64,000 nucleotides of DNA from Microbacterium abyssi (GCF_015277895.1 NZ_CP063815.1:124001-188000); one strand, 5' to 3'. Positions 42,152 through 51,513 are shown, counted from the stretch's first letter. Notes: generated from the sequence alone by a model not told the origin. Numbers and translations are program-made.

Positions 42152-43516
42152 TCACTGCCTGTCGATGAGGTTGGTCTGGATCGCCTCGGTCGAGCTGCTG
42201 ATGACCTCGGCGGGAGTCAGATCGCCGTCCAGCATCTTCTGGATGTCGTTGCCGAGGTAGTCGACGGCGCCGTTCCACCAGGACGGGATCGAGGTGCCGC
42301 TCGGGATCTCGGCACCGGCCGTCGTCGCGACCTCCCAGAGGTCCTGTCCGCCGAGGGCTTCGAGGGGCTGGAAGAGAGGCTTCGCCGGATCGGCCGCGGG
42401 GAGGTAGGCGGGGATCGACGTGTTCAGCCCGGTCGGGTAGATCTCGTTCTCACCCCAGACCGCGCTGTAGCCGGCCTCGTCGTACATGAGGAACTCGTAG
42501 AACAGCCAGGCCAGTTCGGAGTTCTCGCCCTTGGGGAGGACGAACGACGAGCCGCCCATCGCACCGCTGCGGGCTCCGCCGTCCTCCCACGCCGGGAGCT
42601 CCATCGCGCGCCAGTCTCCGCTGGTCTCGGGGAGCAGCTGCTGGGGTGCGAAGTCGTACCAGATCGCCCACGGGTAGAAGACCTGGTTGCCGTTCTCGAG
42701 CTCTGCGATATCGGTCGGGCTCAGGTACTCGGCGCGCGTTCCGAGGCCCTCGGACTGCACGGTGTCGAGGAAGGTCAGGATCTGCTCGTACTCCGGGCTG
42801 TCCAGGCGCAACTCGCCGTCGGCATCCGCGATCGACGTTCCGAGCTGGCTCGCGTACATCTCGAGCTGGAGCTGCCCGAGGAACGCGCTCTGCTCGAGGT
42901 GGATCGGGTGCGACTCGGGGTTCGCCTCCTGGTAGGCGCGGGCGGCGTCGAGCAGGTCGTCGTAGGTCTCGATCGCCGTGGCGTCCACGCCGGCCGACTC
43001 GAGCGCCGCGGCGTTGTAGAACAGCAGGCCGGGATTGAGATCGTACGGAACGCCGTAGATGCCGTCGCCGACCGTGGTCGCGTCGATCTTCTGAGGCGCG
43101 ATGTCGTCGGCGTAGGGGGCGAGGACGTCGGTGAGATCCCACAGGTGATCGGCGAAGCCGCCGACCAGTGCGTCGTCGAGGAACACGCCGTCCGGAACGT
43201 CGGTGCCGGTGATGAGCGTGTTCTGCAGCTTGGCGTTGATGTCGACGGCTTCGTGGTTGACCTTGATGCCGGGGTACTTCTCGTTGAAGTCGTCGATCAC
43301 GGCGTCGAAGACCTCGTACAGGTCGCCGGAGCGGTCCCAGATGGTGATCTCGCCCTCGGGCTGCTCGGCCGTGGGCGCCTGGAGGCGATCGGCTGCCGCC
43401 TCGTCGCCGGCACCGGCCGTGATGTCGGGACCGCAGGCGGTCAGAGCCAGCGCGGTGACGGCGGTGGCGCCGACGGCGGCCAGGCGCAGGCCGGGCCGTT
43501 TCGGGTTGCTGTTCAT
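42152..43516 (-). CDS. CUT1 sugar ABC substrate-binding lipoprotein
   Basis: A 454-aa family-1 extracellular binding protein. A signal peptide with lipobox LTAC (Cys near residue 28) makes it a lipoprotein. EITIWDRSGDLYEVFDAVID, GVPYDLNPGLLFYNAAALES and MGGSSFVLPKGENSELAWLF are family-typical. AAGGAG lies before the ATG at 43516. It is the first gene of the operon, reading away from the divergent LacI gene, with two TTTGC-type operators in between. Its 5' leader contains a 15-bp direct repeat. Confidence 0.93.
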   Translation of the reverse strand: MNSNPKRPGLRLAAVGATAVTALALTACGPDITAGAGDEAAADRLQAPTAEQPEGEITIWDRSGDLYEVFDAVIDDFNEKYPGIKVNHEAVDINAKLQNTLITGTDVPDGVFLDDALVGGFADHLWDLTDVLAPYADDIAPQKIDATTVGDGIYGVPYDLNPGLLFYNAAALESAGVDATAIETYDDLLDAARAYQEANPESHPIHLEQSAFLGQLQLEMYASQLGTSIADADGELRLDSPEYEQILTFLDTVQSEGLGTRAEYLSPTDIAELENGNQVFYPWAIWYDFAPQQLLPETSGDWRAMELPAWEDGGARSGAMGGSSFVLPKGENSELAWLFYEFLMYDEAGYSAVWGENEIYPTGLNTSIPAYLPAADPAKPLFQPLEALGGQDLWEVATTAGAEIPSGTSIPSWWNGAVDYLGNDIQKMLDGDLTPAEVISSSTEAIQTNLIDRQ

Positions 43517-43525
43517 GAACACTCC

Positions 43526-43564
43526 TTTGTGTTGTGGTGCAGGGTCGGGTTTGTGTTGTGGTGC
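43526..43564. repeat. 15-bp direct repeat in the binding-protein leader
   Basis: TTTGTGTTGTGGTGC occurs at 43526-43540 and again at 43550-43564 (24-bp period), within the 5' leader of the binding-protein mRNA. Confidence 0.8.
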
Positions 43565-43586
43565 CGGGTGCGGTGCAGGGACGTTG

Positions 43587-43633
43587 TTTGCCAACGTATG
43601 CAAACTGTAACCCAACTTTGCACACGTTGCAAA
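43587..43633. promoter_or_regulatory. Two LacI-type operators and the divergent promoter region
   Basis: TTTGCCAACGTATGCAAA (43587-43604) and TTTGCACACGTTGCAAA (43617-43633) share TTTGC/GCAAA ends and an ACGT core. On the minus strand TTGCAA, 17 bp and TACAGT can serve as the binding-protein promoter between and over these sites. TAGGAT (43637-43642) precedes the LacI start by 6 bp. Confidence 0.75.
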
Positions 43634-43648
43634 CGATAGGATGCTGTC

Positions 43649-44671
43649 ATGCCGGCCACACTTCGCGACGTCGCAGAGCGCGCACAGGTGTCGATGCGCA
43701 CCGTCTCGAACGTCGTGAGCGGATATACGCACGTGAGCGAACGGATGCGGACGAAGGTGCTTGCCGCGATCGAGGAGCTCGACTACCGGCCCAACCCCGT
43801 AGCGCGGACGCTGCGCACCGGTCGCACCGGGATGCTGGCACTCGTCGTGCCCGAGATCGACGTGCCGTACTTCAGCGAGCTCGCGCGGGACGTGATCGAG
43901 GCCGCCGCCGAGGTCGGGTACCGCGTGATGATCGACCAGACCGGGCACGATCACGAGCGCGAGCGGCAGCTGCTGACGGGCGAGGATCGGACGATGCTCT
44001 TCGATGGGCTGCTGTTCAGCCCGCTCGTGACCAAGTCGGAGCTATTGGATATGCACGGCTCGTCGCGCGTGCCGCTGATCCTCCTCGGCGAGCACGACTT
44101 CGACGGCCGCTACGACCACGTCGCGATCGACAACGTCGCAGCCGCTCGGGATGCTGTCGGCCATCTCATTGCGTCCGGGCGCGAGCGGATCGCGGCCATC
44201 GGGTCGCAGCCTCTCGAGGAGTACGCCACCCCGCTACAGCGCTCGGCCGGATACGAAGCGGCGCTCGCGGATGCGGGGATAACCGTTCACGCGGACTACG
44301 TCACGACCGCCGCGCACTACAGCCGCACCGAGGGTTACGCCGCGGCGCGTGCGCTGCTCGAACTCGACCCGCGCCCCGACGCCATCTTCTGCTTCTCGGA
44401 CCTGCTCGCGATCGGTGCGATGCGTGCGGTGTTCGATGCAGGATTGAGCGTGCCGGAGGACGTCGCAGTCATCGGCATCGACGACGTCGAGGAGGGGCGG
44501 TTCGCGCGCCCATCACTCAGCACGATCTCGCTGGACACGACCTTCATCGCACGGGAATCCGTGCGTCGGATCATCGAGCGGATCGAGGATCCGGAGCTTT
44601 CCGCGACCGAGATCGTCGCCCCGCACAAGCTCGTCGTGCGGGAGAGCACCGCGGTGTCTCCAGAATCCTGA
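43649..44671 (+). CDS. LacI family transcriptional regulator
   Basis: A 340-aa regulator. HTH: TLRDVAERAQVSMRTVSNVV (residues 4-23), then the hinge YRPNPVARTLRTGRTGMLAL. The effector domain has VPYFSELARDVIEAAAEVGY, AIDNVAAARDAVGHLIASG and AVIGIDDVEEGRFARPSLST. It is divergent from the binding-protein gene with two matching operators between, so it probably represses the GH2/ABC operon and itself. The ATG lies close to a TAGGAT box, so the mRNA may be leaderless. Confidence 0.92.
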   Translation: MPATLRDVAERAQVSMRTVSNVVSGYTHVSERMRTKVLAAIEELDYRPNPVARTLRTGRTGMLALVVPEIDVPYFSELARDVIEAAAEVGYRVMIDQTGHDHERERQLLTGEDRTMLFDGLLFSPLVTKSELLDMHGSSRVPLILLGEHDFDGRYDHVAIDNVAAARDAVGHLIASGRERIAAIGSQPLEEYATPLQRSAGYEAALADAGITVHADYVTTAAHYSRTEGYAAARALLELDPRPDAIFCFSDLLAIGAMRAVFDAGLSVPEDVAVIGIDDVEEGRFARPSLSTISLDTTFIARESVRRIIERIEDPELSATEIVAPHKLVVRESTAVSPES

Positions 44672-44848
44672 CCGGCCACGCACCTCACGCCGCGAACTTC
44701 GACACCAAGCCGACGATGGAGTGCCGTCTACCCGACGCCGGGCTGTCACGCTCTCGCTTGCGTGGGTAGAAAGATTCGATTTTGATGCGCTTGCGTGGAG
44801 ATCGCGTCGAAGTCGGGCGCCTGATTTTGGTGTGTTCAGTCGAGAATA

Positions 44849-44864
44849 TCGAATAAAACTTCGA
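44849..44864 (+). promoter_or_regulatory. LexA/SOS-box-like palindrome before the HNH gene
   Basis: TCGAATAAAACTTCGA has the 16-bp size and the TCGAA/TTCGA ends of the actinobacterial SOS box (TCGAAC-N4-GTTCGA), with one symmetric change in each half. It is extended by TA on both sides to a 20-bp dyad, 31 bp before the start codon, in an unusually AT-rich stretch. Confidence 0.55.
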
Positions 44865-44895
44865 TAAAGTGACAGCATTGCGGTAGCATGAGGAT

Positions 44896-46239
44896 ATGCC
44901 AAAGCTGACTGGTCTGCACGAGGCGATCTCTCGCCTCGATGAGGTGTGGGCGGATGCCGGCGACTCGAACGATCTTTCGCGGGAGCAGCTGATCGCGGCC
45001 AATGAGGCGATCGGAATATTGCAGCGTCGTGTGGACGCTCTGCATGTGGAGGTTGCAGCGGGCATCGCGAGCGAGTCGCGCACCGAGTTGGGCGCGGACT
45101 CTTTGGCGAAGCAGCAGGGATTCCGTACGCCGGCGAAGTTGATCGCAGCGGCTACGGGCGTCTCGACGGGTGACGCCATTCGCCTGATCAAGGTGGGCGA
45201 GGCGACGGCGACGCGCACCGATCTGCTCGGTGCTCGGTTGCCCGCGAAGTATCCGCTGGTGAGTGAGGCGTTGTCGACCGGATCTCTCAGCGCGCAGGCA
45301 GCAGCATTGATCACCGCAGTGCTGGAGAGGTGCCGCATCGCCGCTGGACCGCTGCGGACGTCCGAAGGCGAGCAGCTGCTGGTCGACGCTGCTCCGGGGC
45401 TCGCGCTCGATGAGGTGCGCCGACTCGTGGTGCGAATCGAGGCGTGGCTCGATCCTGATGGCGTCGAGCCACGCCTCGACGAAGAGCGCGGCAAGCGTTC
45501 GCTGACTTTCTATGAGCGCAATGGCCGCCTGCATCTCGACGGGAGCTTCGACGTCGAGACCGGTGCGCCGATCGTCGCTGCGCTCCGCGGGTATGTGAGC
45601 GCCTCGTTCGCGTCGCGGGAGGACTCCCCCGATCAGGATGCTCCGGATGCCGACCATCGCTCGATCGCGATGCTGCAAGCTGACGCGCTCGCGCTGTTCT
45701 GTGCGCATGTGCTGGGCTGCAAGAGTGAGAAGCTTCCGTTGGCAGGGGCGACTGTTGTCGTCAGGATGAACGTCAGCGACCTGGAGTCCGCCAAGGGAAC
45801 GGCGACGATCGACGGCATCGACCAGCCGATCAGCGCGGCAGCCGCCCGCCGGATGGCGGCCGACGGCGGCGTGATCCCCTGCGTTCTCGGGGGAGACAGC
45901 GAGATTCTCGATTGGGGCCGCAAGAAGCGCTTCTTCACCAAGGCGCAGCGTCTCGCTCTCGTAGAACGCGACGGCGGATGCGCGATGTGCTACCTGCCAC
46001 CCGAGATGGTCAGAGCGCACCATTTGCGATGGTGGAAACGGCATCACGGTCGAACCGATCTCTCCAACGGAATACTCCTGTGTGAGAGCTGTCACCATCG
46101 CATCCATGACAACGGCTGGGACATCCACATCGATGGCACCGGCGTGAACGCGCGGGTCTGGTTCATTCCGCCCGCTCACGTCGATCCTGCCCGCATGCCC
46201 AGACTCGGTGGGCGCGCACGCTTCGATGTTGCCGCCTGA
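44896..46239 (+). CDS. DUF222 / HNH endonuclease domain protein (13E12 type)
   Basis: A 447-aa protein. The helical DUF222 region spans about residues 30-330. The C-terminal HNH domain (about 355-410) has the zinc-binding CAMC and CESCHHRIHDNGW, with the catalytic His in VRAHHLRWW and NGILLC in between. Such 13E12-type proteins are multicopy and common in actinobacteria, and some are DNA-damage inducible. Their biological role is unsettled. Upstream lies an SOS-box-like palindrome. It is a single gene, convergent with the ABC ATPase gene. Confidence 0.9.
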   Translation: MPKLTGLHEAISRLDEVWADAGDSNDLSREQLIAANEAIGILQRRVDALHVEVAAGIASESRTELGADSLAKQQGFRTPAKLIAAATGVSTGDAIRLIKVGEATATRTDLLGARLPAKYPLVSEALSTGSLSAQAAALITAVLERCRIAAGPLRTSEGEQLLVDAAPGLALDEVRRLVVRIEAWLDPDGVEPRLDEERGKRSLTFYERNGRLHLDGSFDVETGAPIVAALRGYVSASFASREDSPDQDAPDADHRSIAMLQADALALFCAHVLGCKSEKLPLAGATVVVRMNVSDLESAKGTATIDGIDQPISAAAARRMAADGGVIPCVLGGDSEILDWGRKKRFFTKAQRLALVERDGGCAMCYLPPEMVRAHHLRWWKRHHGRTDLSNGILLCESCHHRIHDNGWDIHIDGTGVNARVWFIPPAHVDPARMPRLGGRARFDVAA

Positions 46240-46261
46240 CGGCAGCGGTGTGACCTGAGTC

Positions 46262-48046
46262 CTAAGCCGTGAAAGCCGGCACGGCCTCGATCAGCATCCG
46301 CGTGTACTCCTCCTGCGGATCCGTGAAGATCTGCGCGGCATCCGCGCACTCGACGAGCTTTCCGTTCTTGAGCACCGCGACCCGGTCGGCGGTCTCGGCC
46401 ACGACGCCGAGGTCGTGCGTGATGAAGAGATAGCTGAGCTCGCGCTGTCGCTGCAGGTCGTCCAACAGCTTCAGGATCTGCGCCTGCACCGAGACGTCGA
46501 GCGCCGACACGGCCTCGTCGAGCACGATGAACTCAGGGTCGAGCGCGAGCGCGCGAGCGATCGCCACGCGCTGCCGCTGCCCGCCCGACAGCTCGTCGGG
46601 GTAGCGGTCCAGCATCCCGTCGGGAAGCGCGACCTGCTCCGACAGCTCGACAGCGCGCTTCGACCGTGAGCCCCGGTCTCCTTCGCCGAACGATAGTAGC
46701 GGCTCGGTGATGAGCTGCTCGATCGTCATGCGCGGGTTCAGCGAGTCGAACGGGCTCTGGTAGACCATCTGGAACCGCCGCCGCAGCTGCCGCAGCTTCT
46801 CGCCCTTGGTGTGCGTGATGTCCTCACCGGCGAACGAGATCGCACCCGTCGTCGGCTCGTCCAGGCGCAGTACGAGTCGTGCCAGCGTGCTCTTGCCCGA
46901 CCCCGACTCGCCCACGACCGCCAGTGTCTCACCGCGCCGCACCTCGAGCGATACAGCATCCACGGCGGTCAACGAACGGCGCCCGCCCTCGCCCTTGGGC
47001 AGCGGAAAGACCTTCGTCAGATCAGTCACCTGCACGATCGGCTCGCCGTCGAACTCGATCCGGGCCTGCGTGGCTGCCGTGCGCCGCTCATGCGCACTCA
47101 GACGCGGAGCGGCGGCGATGAGCTTGCGCGTGTACTCGTGCGTCGGTGCGGTCATCACCTGCGCCGCCGGGCCGGAATCCACGATCTCGCCCTGCTTCAT
47201 GACGACGACCCGGTCGGCTCGCTCGGCGGCCATGCCCAGGTCATGGGTGATGAGCAGGATCGCCGTACCGAGCTCGCGCGTGAGGTGCGCGAGATGGTCG
47301 AGGATCTGCTTCTGGACGGTGACGTCGAGCGCACTGGTCGGCTCGTCCGCGATGACCAGGCTCGGCTGCGCGGCCAGCGCTCCTGCGATCAGCGCACGCT
47401 GCTTCATGCCGCCGGAGAACTGATGCGGATACTGCTTCGCCCGCTCGGCCGGATAGGTCAGCCCGGCCATCTCGAGCAGCTCGACCGCTCGATCCTCAGC
47501 GTCGTGCTTCGACGCGAGGCCGTGCACGAGCAGCGGCTCCGCCACCTGCACGCCCACTTTCCGCACCGGGTTCAGCGACAGCGCCGGGTCCTGCGGAACC
47601 AGCCCCATCAGCCGGCCCCGGATGCTGCGCCACCGGCGCTCGCTCAGCGGAAGAAGATCCTCGCCATCGAGTTCGACCCGGCCGCCGGTGATCTCGGCGT
47701 TCGGCGCGAGAAGGTTCATGATCGCCTGCGCGACAGTGCTCTTGCCCGACCCGGATTCGCCCACGATCGCTACGACCTCGCCGCGCTTCACGCTCAGGCT
47801 CACGCCCCGAACCGCGTCGACCTCGCGGTCGCCGATCCGGTACGCGACGCGCAGATCCTCGACGCGCAGGATGTCGTCCTGCACGCGGTCGTCCTGCACC
47901 GGGTCACCCTGTACTACCGGGTCACCCTGTACTGCGCGATCAGACGATGGATGCTGCGCGGCAGCCTCCTCACCCGGAGCGGGTTCGACCGACCCGGCCT
48001 GTCGAGCGGGTTCATCGACGGTCGCGGCGACGTCGTCCTGCAGCAT
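46262..48046 (-). CDS. Fused dipeptide/Opp-type ABC transporter ATPase
   Basis: A 594-aa protein with two ATPase domains in one chain (DppD-DppF type), on the cytoplasmic face. Domain 1 (about 60-310): Walker A GESGSGKS, signature FSGGMKQR, Walker B LVIADEP. Domain 2 (about 345-590): Walker A GESGSGKS, signature LSGGQRQR, Walker B FIVLDEA (Glu kept, Pro replaced by Ala). A Pro/Asp/Gln-rich N-terminal tail contains a short repeat (VQGDP twice, VQDD twice). GAGGAGG precedes the ATG at 48046. The only matching permeases in the window are at 52236-54186, about 4 kb away, so it likely powers that aldarate-linked importer. Confidence 0.92.
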   Translation of the reverse strand: MLQDDVAATVDEPARQAGSVEPAPGEEAAAQHPSSDRAVQGDPVVQGDPVQDDRVQDDILRVEDLRVAYRIGDREVDAVRGVSLSVKRGEVVAIVGESGSGKSTVAQAIMNLLAPNAEITGGRVELDGEDLLPLSERRWRSIRGRLMGLVPQDPALSLNPVRKVGVQVAEPLLVHGLASKHDAEDRAVELLEMAGLTYPAERAKQYPHQFSGGMKQRALIAGALAAQPSLVIADEPTSALDVTVQKQILDHLAHLTRELGTAILLITHDLGMAAERADRVVVMKQGEIVDSGPAAQVMTAPTHEYTRKLIAAAPRLSAHERRTAATQARIEFDGEPIVQVTDLTKVFPLPKGEGGRRSLTAVDAVSLEVRRGETLAVVGESGSGKSTLARLVLRLDEPTTGAISFAGEDITHTKGEKLRQLRRRFQMVYQSPFDSLNPRMTIEQLITEPLLSFGEGDRGSRSKRAVELSEQVALPDGMLDRYPDELSGGQRQRVAIARALALDPEFIVLDEAVSALDVSVQAQILKLLDDLQRQRELSYLFITHDLGVVAETADRVAVLKNGKLVECADAAQIFTDPQEEYTRMLIEAVPAFTA

Positions 48047-48140
48047 GCGTCCTCCTCGTCGAGCACGTTGGTCTTCATCGAGCACTGATCATGTTCTCGT
48101 TCACGCTATGCGGGCGGATTCATCCTGATCAAGACCTACA

Positions 48141-48160
48141 TGCGCATTGGGCAATGCGCA
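48141..48160. promoter_or_regulatory. Perfect 20-bp palindrome between LysR and ATPase genes
   Basis: TGCGCATTGGGCAATGCGCA consists of two 9-bp arms around GG. It lies 95 bp before the ATPase start and 12 bp after the LysR stop. A related TGCGCAT half-site occurs at 49105-49111. It is a candidate regulator site; a transcription attenuator is the alternative. Confidence 0.6.
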
Positions 48161-48171
48161 CGCTGCATGGA

Positions 48172-49080
48172 TCACTCGTCTCCGTCCACCTCTTCGACCA
48201 GGCTCAGCAGTCGTTCGACGAGAGGATTGGGCGACTCGGAGTTCCATGCGATGTCGAGCTCGACGCTGTTCACCCGCGACGACGGATCAGCCTCGCTGAT
48301 CGGGAGCAGAGTCACCGTGTCGGGAGCGATGCGCGCGGCCGACTCCGGCACCAGCGTGAACCCGAGCCCGGCACTCACCAGTGCCAGCAGCGCGGGCACC
48401 TGCCCGGCGTACTGCACGATGTGCGGGTGCACCCCGCTCGCGACGAACATCGACAGCAGCAGGTCATGGAAGTACCGTGCGACGCTCGGCGAGTACATCA
48501 GCAGCTGCTCGTCCTTCAGGTCGATGAGCTTCAGCGGCCCTTCGCGCTGCGCCAGATCGGAGTCGCTCGGCACCGCCACCGCGAGCCGCTCGCGGAACAC
48601 AGGCCGACTGCTGATCTGCTGCCGCGCGAGCAGCGGCCGCATCAGGCCGACGTCGACCGTGCCCTTCTCGAGCTCCTCCATCTGATCGAGCGACACGAGC
48701 TCACGCAGCAGCAGCGTGACACCCGGGAGTTCGGCAGCCGCGCGCCGCAGCAGGTCGGGCACGACGGCCTGGCCCGCCATCGCCGTGTACGCGATCGTGA
48801 TGGTGCCAGCGGCGCCCTGCCCGACTGAGCGCACATCCGCGACCGCCTTGGCGGCGAGGTCGATGAGCCGGCGAGCGTTCGGCAGCAGCGCCCGCCCGGC
48901 CTGGGTGAGCGCGACCCGGCGGCTGGTGCGATCGAACAGCCGTGTGCCCAGCTCGCGCTCGAGCTGCTGGATCTGGCGACTCAGCGGCGGCTGCGTCATC
49001 TTCAGGCGCGTCGCCGCCGCTCCGAAGTGCAGCTCCTCCGCGACGGCGATGAAGCATTCGAGTTGCACCAGTGAGATCAT
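48172..49080 (-). CDS. LysR family transcriptional regulator
   Basis: A 302-aa regulator. The N-terminal winged HTH reads LVQLECFIAVAEELHFGAAA then TRLKMTQPPLSRQIQQLERE (residues 4-44). The effector-binding domain starts near 90 (GTITIAYTAMAGQAVVPDLL). The ATG at 49080 follows AGGAG. It is divergent from the enolase-superfamily gene at 49188 and is the only regulator inside the aldarate region, so it is the candidate activator. The inducer is probably an aldarate or its breakdown product; this is inferred from neighbours only. Confidence 0.92.
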   Translation of the reverse strand: MISLVQLECFIAVAEELHFGAAATRLKMTQPPLSRQIQQLERELGTRLFDRTSRRVALTQAGRALLPNARRLIDLAAKAVADVRSVGQGAAGTITIAYTAMAGQAVVPDLLRRAAAELPGVTLLLRELVSLDQMEELEKGTVDVGLMRPLLARQQISSRPVFRERLAVAVPSDSDLAQREGPLKLIDLKDEQLLMYSPSVARYFHDLLLSMFVASGVHPHIVQYAGQVPALLALVSAGLGFTLVPESAARIAPDTVTLLPISEADPSSRVNSVELDIAWNSESPNPLVERLLSLVEEVDGDE

Positions 49081-49111
49081 CGATCCACTCCTGATATCAG
49101 TCAGTGCGCAT

Positions 49112-49146
49112 TTTGGTTTGTCCGCGCATCCGTCCCACCATAGTCT
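49112..49146 (+). promoter_or_regulatory. Aldarate regulon motif and -10 box (first copy)
   Basis: TTTGGTTTGTCCGCGCATC (49112-49130), then 10 bp, then TAGTCT (49141-49146). It is nearly identical to the element at 57053-57087, including the spacing. Confidence 0.7.
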
Positions 49147-49187
49147 CGGGGGCATCCCGACGCACCGAATCCACCAACGGAGGCGCG

Positions 49188-50501
49188 ATGCCTGAAGAGA
49201 TCCTGCTGTCCGTCCCTGCCGCCACCCGGCTGCCGGAGAACGCCGTGCGGTCGATCCGCATCACCCCCGTCGCGTTCCAGGACCCGCCGCTGCTCAACAC
49301 CGTCGGCGTGCACGAGCCGCTCGCGCTCCGCGCCATCGTGCAGGTGACCACCGAGTCCGGAGTGCTCGGGCTCGGTGAGACCTATGGAGACTCCGCGCAC
49401 CTTCAGCGCCTGCGGGTCGCTGCTGACGCCGTGCTCGGCTGCGACGCGTTCGCCGGCAACGACCTGCGGGCGCGGGTCGAGCGCAGCCTCGCCGGTGACG
49501 GCATCCAGGGCGGTCACGGCATGTCGGGCATGGTGACCCGCACGAGCACTGGCGACCGCGTGCTCTCGCCCTTCGACGTCGCGGCCATCGACATCCGCGG
49601 GAAGCTGCTCGGGATGCCGGCCAGCGAACTGCTCGGCGGGCGCGTGCGGGATGCCGTGCCCTTCAGTGGATACCTCTTCTACAAGTGGGCGGGCCACCCG
49701 GACGCAGCATCCGATCAATGGGGCGAGGCACTGACGCCTGCGGGCATCGTCACGCAGGCCCAGCACATCGTAGACGGGTACGGATTCACCGCTCTCAAGC
49801 TCAAGGCCGGCGTGCTGCCGCCCGACGAGGAGATCGCCGCGATCCTCGCGCTGCGCGAGGCGTTCCCGGATCACCCGCTGCGCATCGACCCGAACGGCGC
49901 CTGGACCGTTGAGACCTCGCTGCGCGTCGCCGACGCGCTGAAGGACGTGCTCGAATACCTCGAAGACCCCACCCCGGGGCTCGAGGGCATGGCCGAGGTC
50001 CGCAAGGGCACCGACCTGCCGCTCGCGACGAACATGTGCGTGGTCGCGTTCTCGCACATCGCGGATGCCGTGCGCCTCGGCTCGATCGACATCGTGCTGT
50101 CGGATCACCACTTCTGGGGCGGTCTGGAACGCTCGCGCCTGCTCGCCGGGTTCGCCGAGACTCTCGGGTGGGGCCTTTCGATGCACTCGAACTCCCACCT
50201 CGGCATCAGCCTGGCCGCGATGACGCATCTCGCCGCCGCGACCCCCGGTGTCGGCTACGCCTGCGACACCCACTGGCCATGGAAGCGAGAGGACGAGGAC
50301 GTCATCGCGCCCGGGGTGCTGTCGTTCACGGACGGCGCCGTCGCCGTGCCCACCGCACCGGGACTCGGCGTCGAGCTCGACCCTGACGCACTCGAGCGGC
50401 TGCACCGCCAGTACGTCGATGGCGGCATCCGCGAACGCGACGACACCGGGTACATGCAGCGCGTCGATTCCGGATTCGTGCTTGAAAGCCCGCGCTGGTG
50501 A
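49188..50501 (+). CDS. Enolase-superfamily sugar-acid dehydratase (glucarate dehydratase-like)
   Basis: A 437-aa cytoplasmic enzyme. N-terminal capping domain, then a barrel with the LKLKAG Lys-x-Lys base, metal ligands in RIDPNGAW (Asp), LEDPTPG (Glu) and the ATNM strand, and HSNSHLGIS with the His base. This fits the glucarate dehydratase subgroup. It is a clear paralogue of the gene at 59699, but the substrate loops differ (long HGMSGMVTRTSTGDRVLSPF insert), so it may act on another aldarate or on a stereoisomer. AACGGAGG precedes the ATG. It is followed with GTGA overlap by a D-2-hydroxyacid dehydrogenase. Confidence 0.88.
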   Translation: MPEEILLSVPAATRLPENAVRSIRITPVAFQDPPLLNTVGVHEPLALRAIVQVTTESGVLGLGETYGDSAHLQRLRVAADAVLGCDAFAGNDLRARVERSLAGDGIQGGHGMSGMVTRTSTGDRVLSPFDVAAIDIRGKLLGMPASELLGGRVRDAVPFSGYLFYKWAGHPDAASDQWGEALTPAGIVTQAQHIVDGYGFTALKLKAGVLPPDEEIAAILALREAFPDHPLRIDPNGAWTVETSLRVADALKDVLEYLEDPTPGLEGMAEVRKGTDLPLATNMCVVAFSHIADAVRLGSIDIVLSDHHFWGGLERSRLLAGFAETLGWGLSMHSNSHLGISLAAMTHLAAATPGVGYACDTHWPWKREDEDVIAPGVLSFTDGAVAVPTAPGLGVELDPDALERLHRQYVDGGIRERDDTGYMQRVDSGFVLESPRW

Positions 50502-51481
50502 CTGCTCCGCTGCGGATCGCCGTCACCGACCCGATCATCTCCGCCTTCGCCGACGACCTGCGCCGCACCGAGCGGGAGCACGAGTGGACGTTCGCGGATG
50601 CTGCCGACCCGGCATCCGTCCGAGCGGCCATCGACGGCGCCGATGTGGTCGTGTGCTCACGGCTCACCGCCGACGACATGAACGGAGGCGGGCATGTACG
50701 CCTCGTGCACTCGATAGGCGCCGGCGTCGACCGTATCGATCTCGCGCAGCTCCCCGCGGGGGCAGCCCTCTGCAACACCGGCCACCATGGTTTCGCGATC
50801 GCCGAGCACGTGCTGATGACCGCGCTCATGCTGCGTCGCCGGGCGATCGAGGCCGATGCGCAGATGCGCGGCGGCGAATGGCGCACGATCGCCACGGCGC
50901 CCGGAACCCCGTACCACCGCACCCTCGACGGAAGCACGCTCGGCCTGATCGGCTACGGCGAGATCGGCCGCTCGGTCGCCCAGCTCGCGAAGGCGTTCGG
51001 CATGCGCGTGATCGCGATGCGCCGTCATCCCGACGCCGCGGGCCCCGGGAGCGAACTGCTCGACCGGGTGTACGGCGAGCATCAGCTGCATCCGTTGCTC
51101 GGCGAGAGCGACGTGGTGGTCGTCACAGCACCCCTCACCGAGAGCACCCGCGGGCTGATCGATGCCGAGGCGCTGTCGCACCTGCATCCCGAAACCCTGA
51201 TCATCAATGTCGCCCGCGGTCCGATCATCGACGAGGATGCGCTGTACAGCGCGCTCGCTGACGGCCGAATCGGGGGAGCGGCGATCGACGTGTGGTGGGA
51301 TGCTCCGCAGGGCACCGAGGCTCCTCCGGTCGTGCACCGCTTCGCGGCGCTCGACCGCGTCGTGCTCACGCCGCACTACTCGGGCCACGCGCGGGAGGTC
51401 TTCATCGCGCGGGCCGCTGACATCGCCAGGAACATCGACCTGCTCGACGCCGGGCTGCCGCTGGAGCGGCAGGTGCGCTGA
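50498..51481 (+). CDS. D-2-hydroxyacid dehydrogenase (NAD-dependent)
   Basis: A 327-aa enzyme. NAD-binding GLIGYGEIGRSVAQLAKAFG (about 150-169), the catalytic Arg in INVARGPIIDEDAL, and the His of LTPHYSGH in the usual C-terminal position. The N-terminal substrate domain carries HSIGAGVDRID. Coupled to the dehydratase (GTGA overlap), so it may reduce a keto acid made downstream of it. The true substrate is unknown. It converges with the TauE-like gene. Confidence 0.9.
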   Translation: MTAPLRIAVTDPIISAFADDLRRTEREHEWTFADAADPASVRAAIDGADVVVCSRLTADDMNGGGHVRLVHSIGAGVDRIDLAQLPAGAALCNTGHHGFAIAEHVLMTALMLRRRAIEADAQMRGGEWRTIATAPGTPYHRTLDGSTLGLIGYGEIGRSVAQLAKAFGMRVIAMRRHPDAAGPGSELLDRVYGEHQLHPLLGESDVVVVTAPLTESTRGLIDAEALSHLHPETLIINVARGPIIDEDALYSALADGRIGGAAIDVWWDAPQGTEAPPVVHRFAALDRVVLTPHYSGHAREVFIARAADIARNIDLLDAGLPLERQVR

Positions 51482-51513
51482 CCGCGCTCGCCGCCGCGGC
51501 ATCCTGATTCGGA

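Noticed and set aside
47890..47935. Short tandem repeat in the ATPase gene as a regulatory repeat
   Set aside because: It is an in-frame repeat (VQGDP, VQDD) in the low-complexity N-terminal tail of the ATPase and needs no separate explanation.
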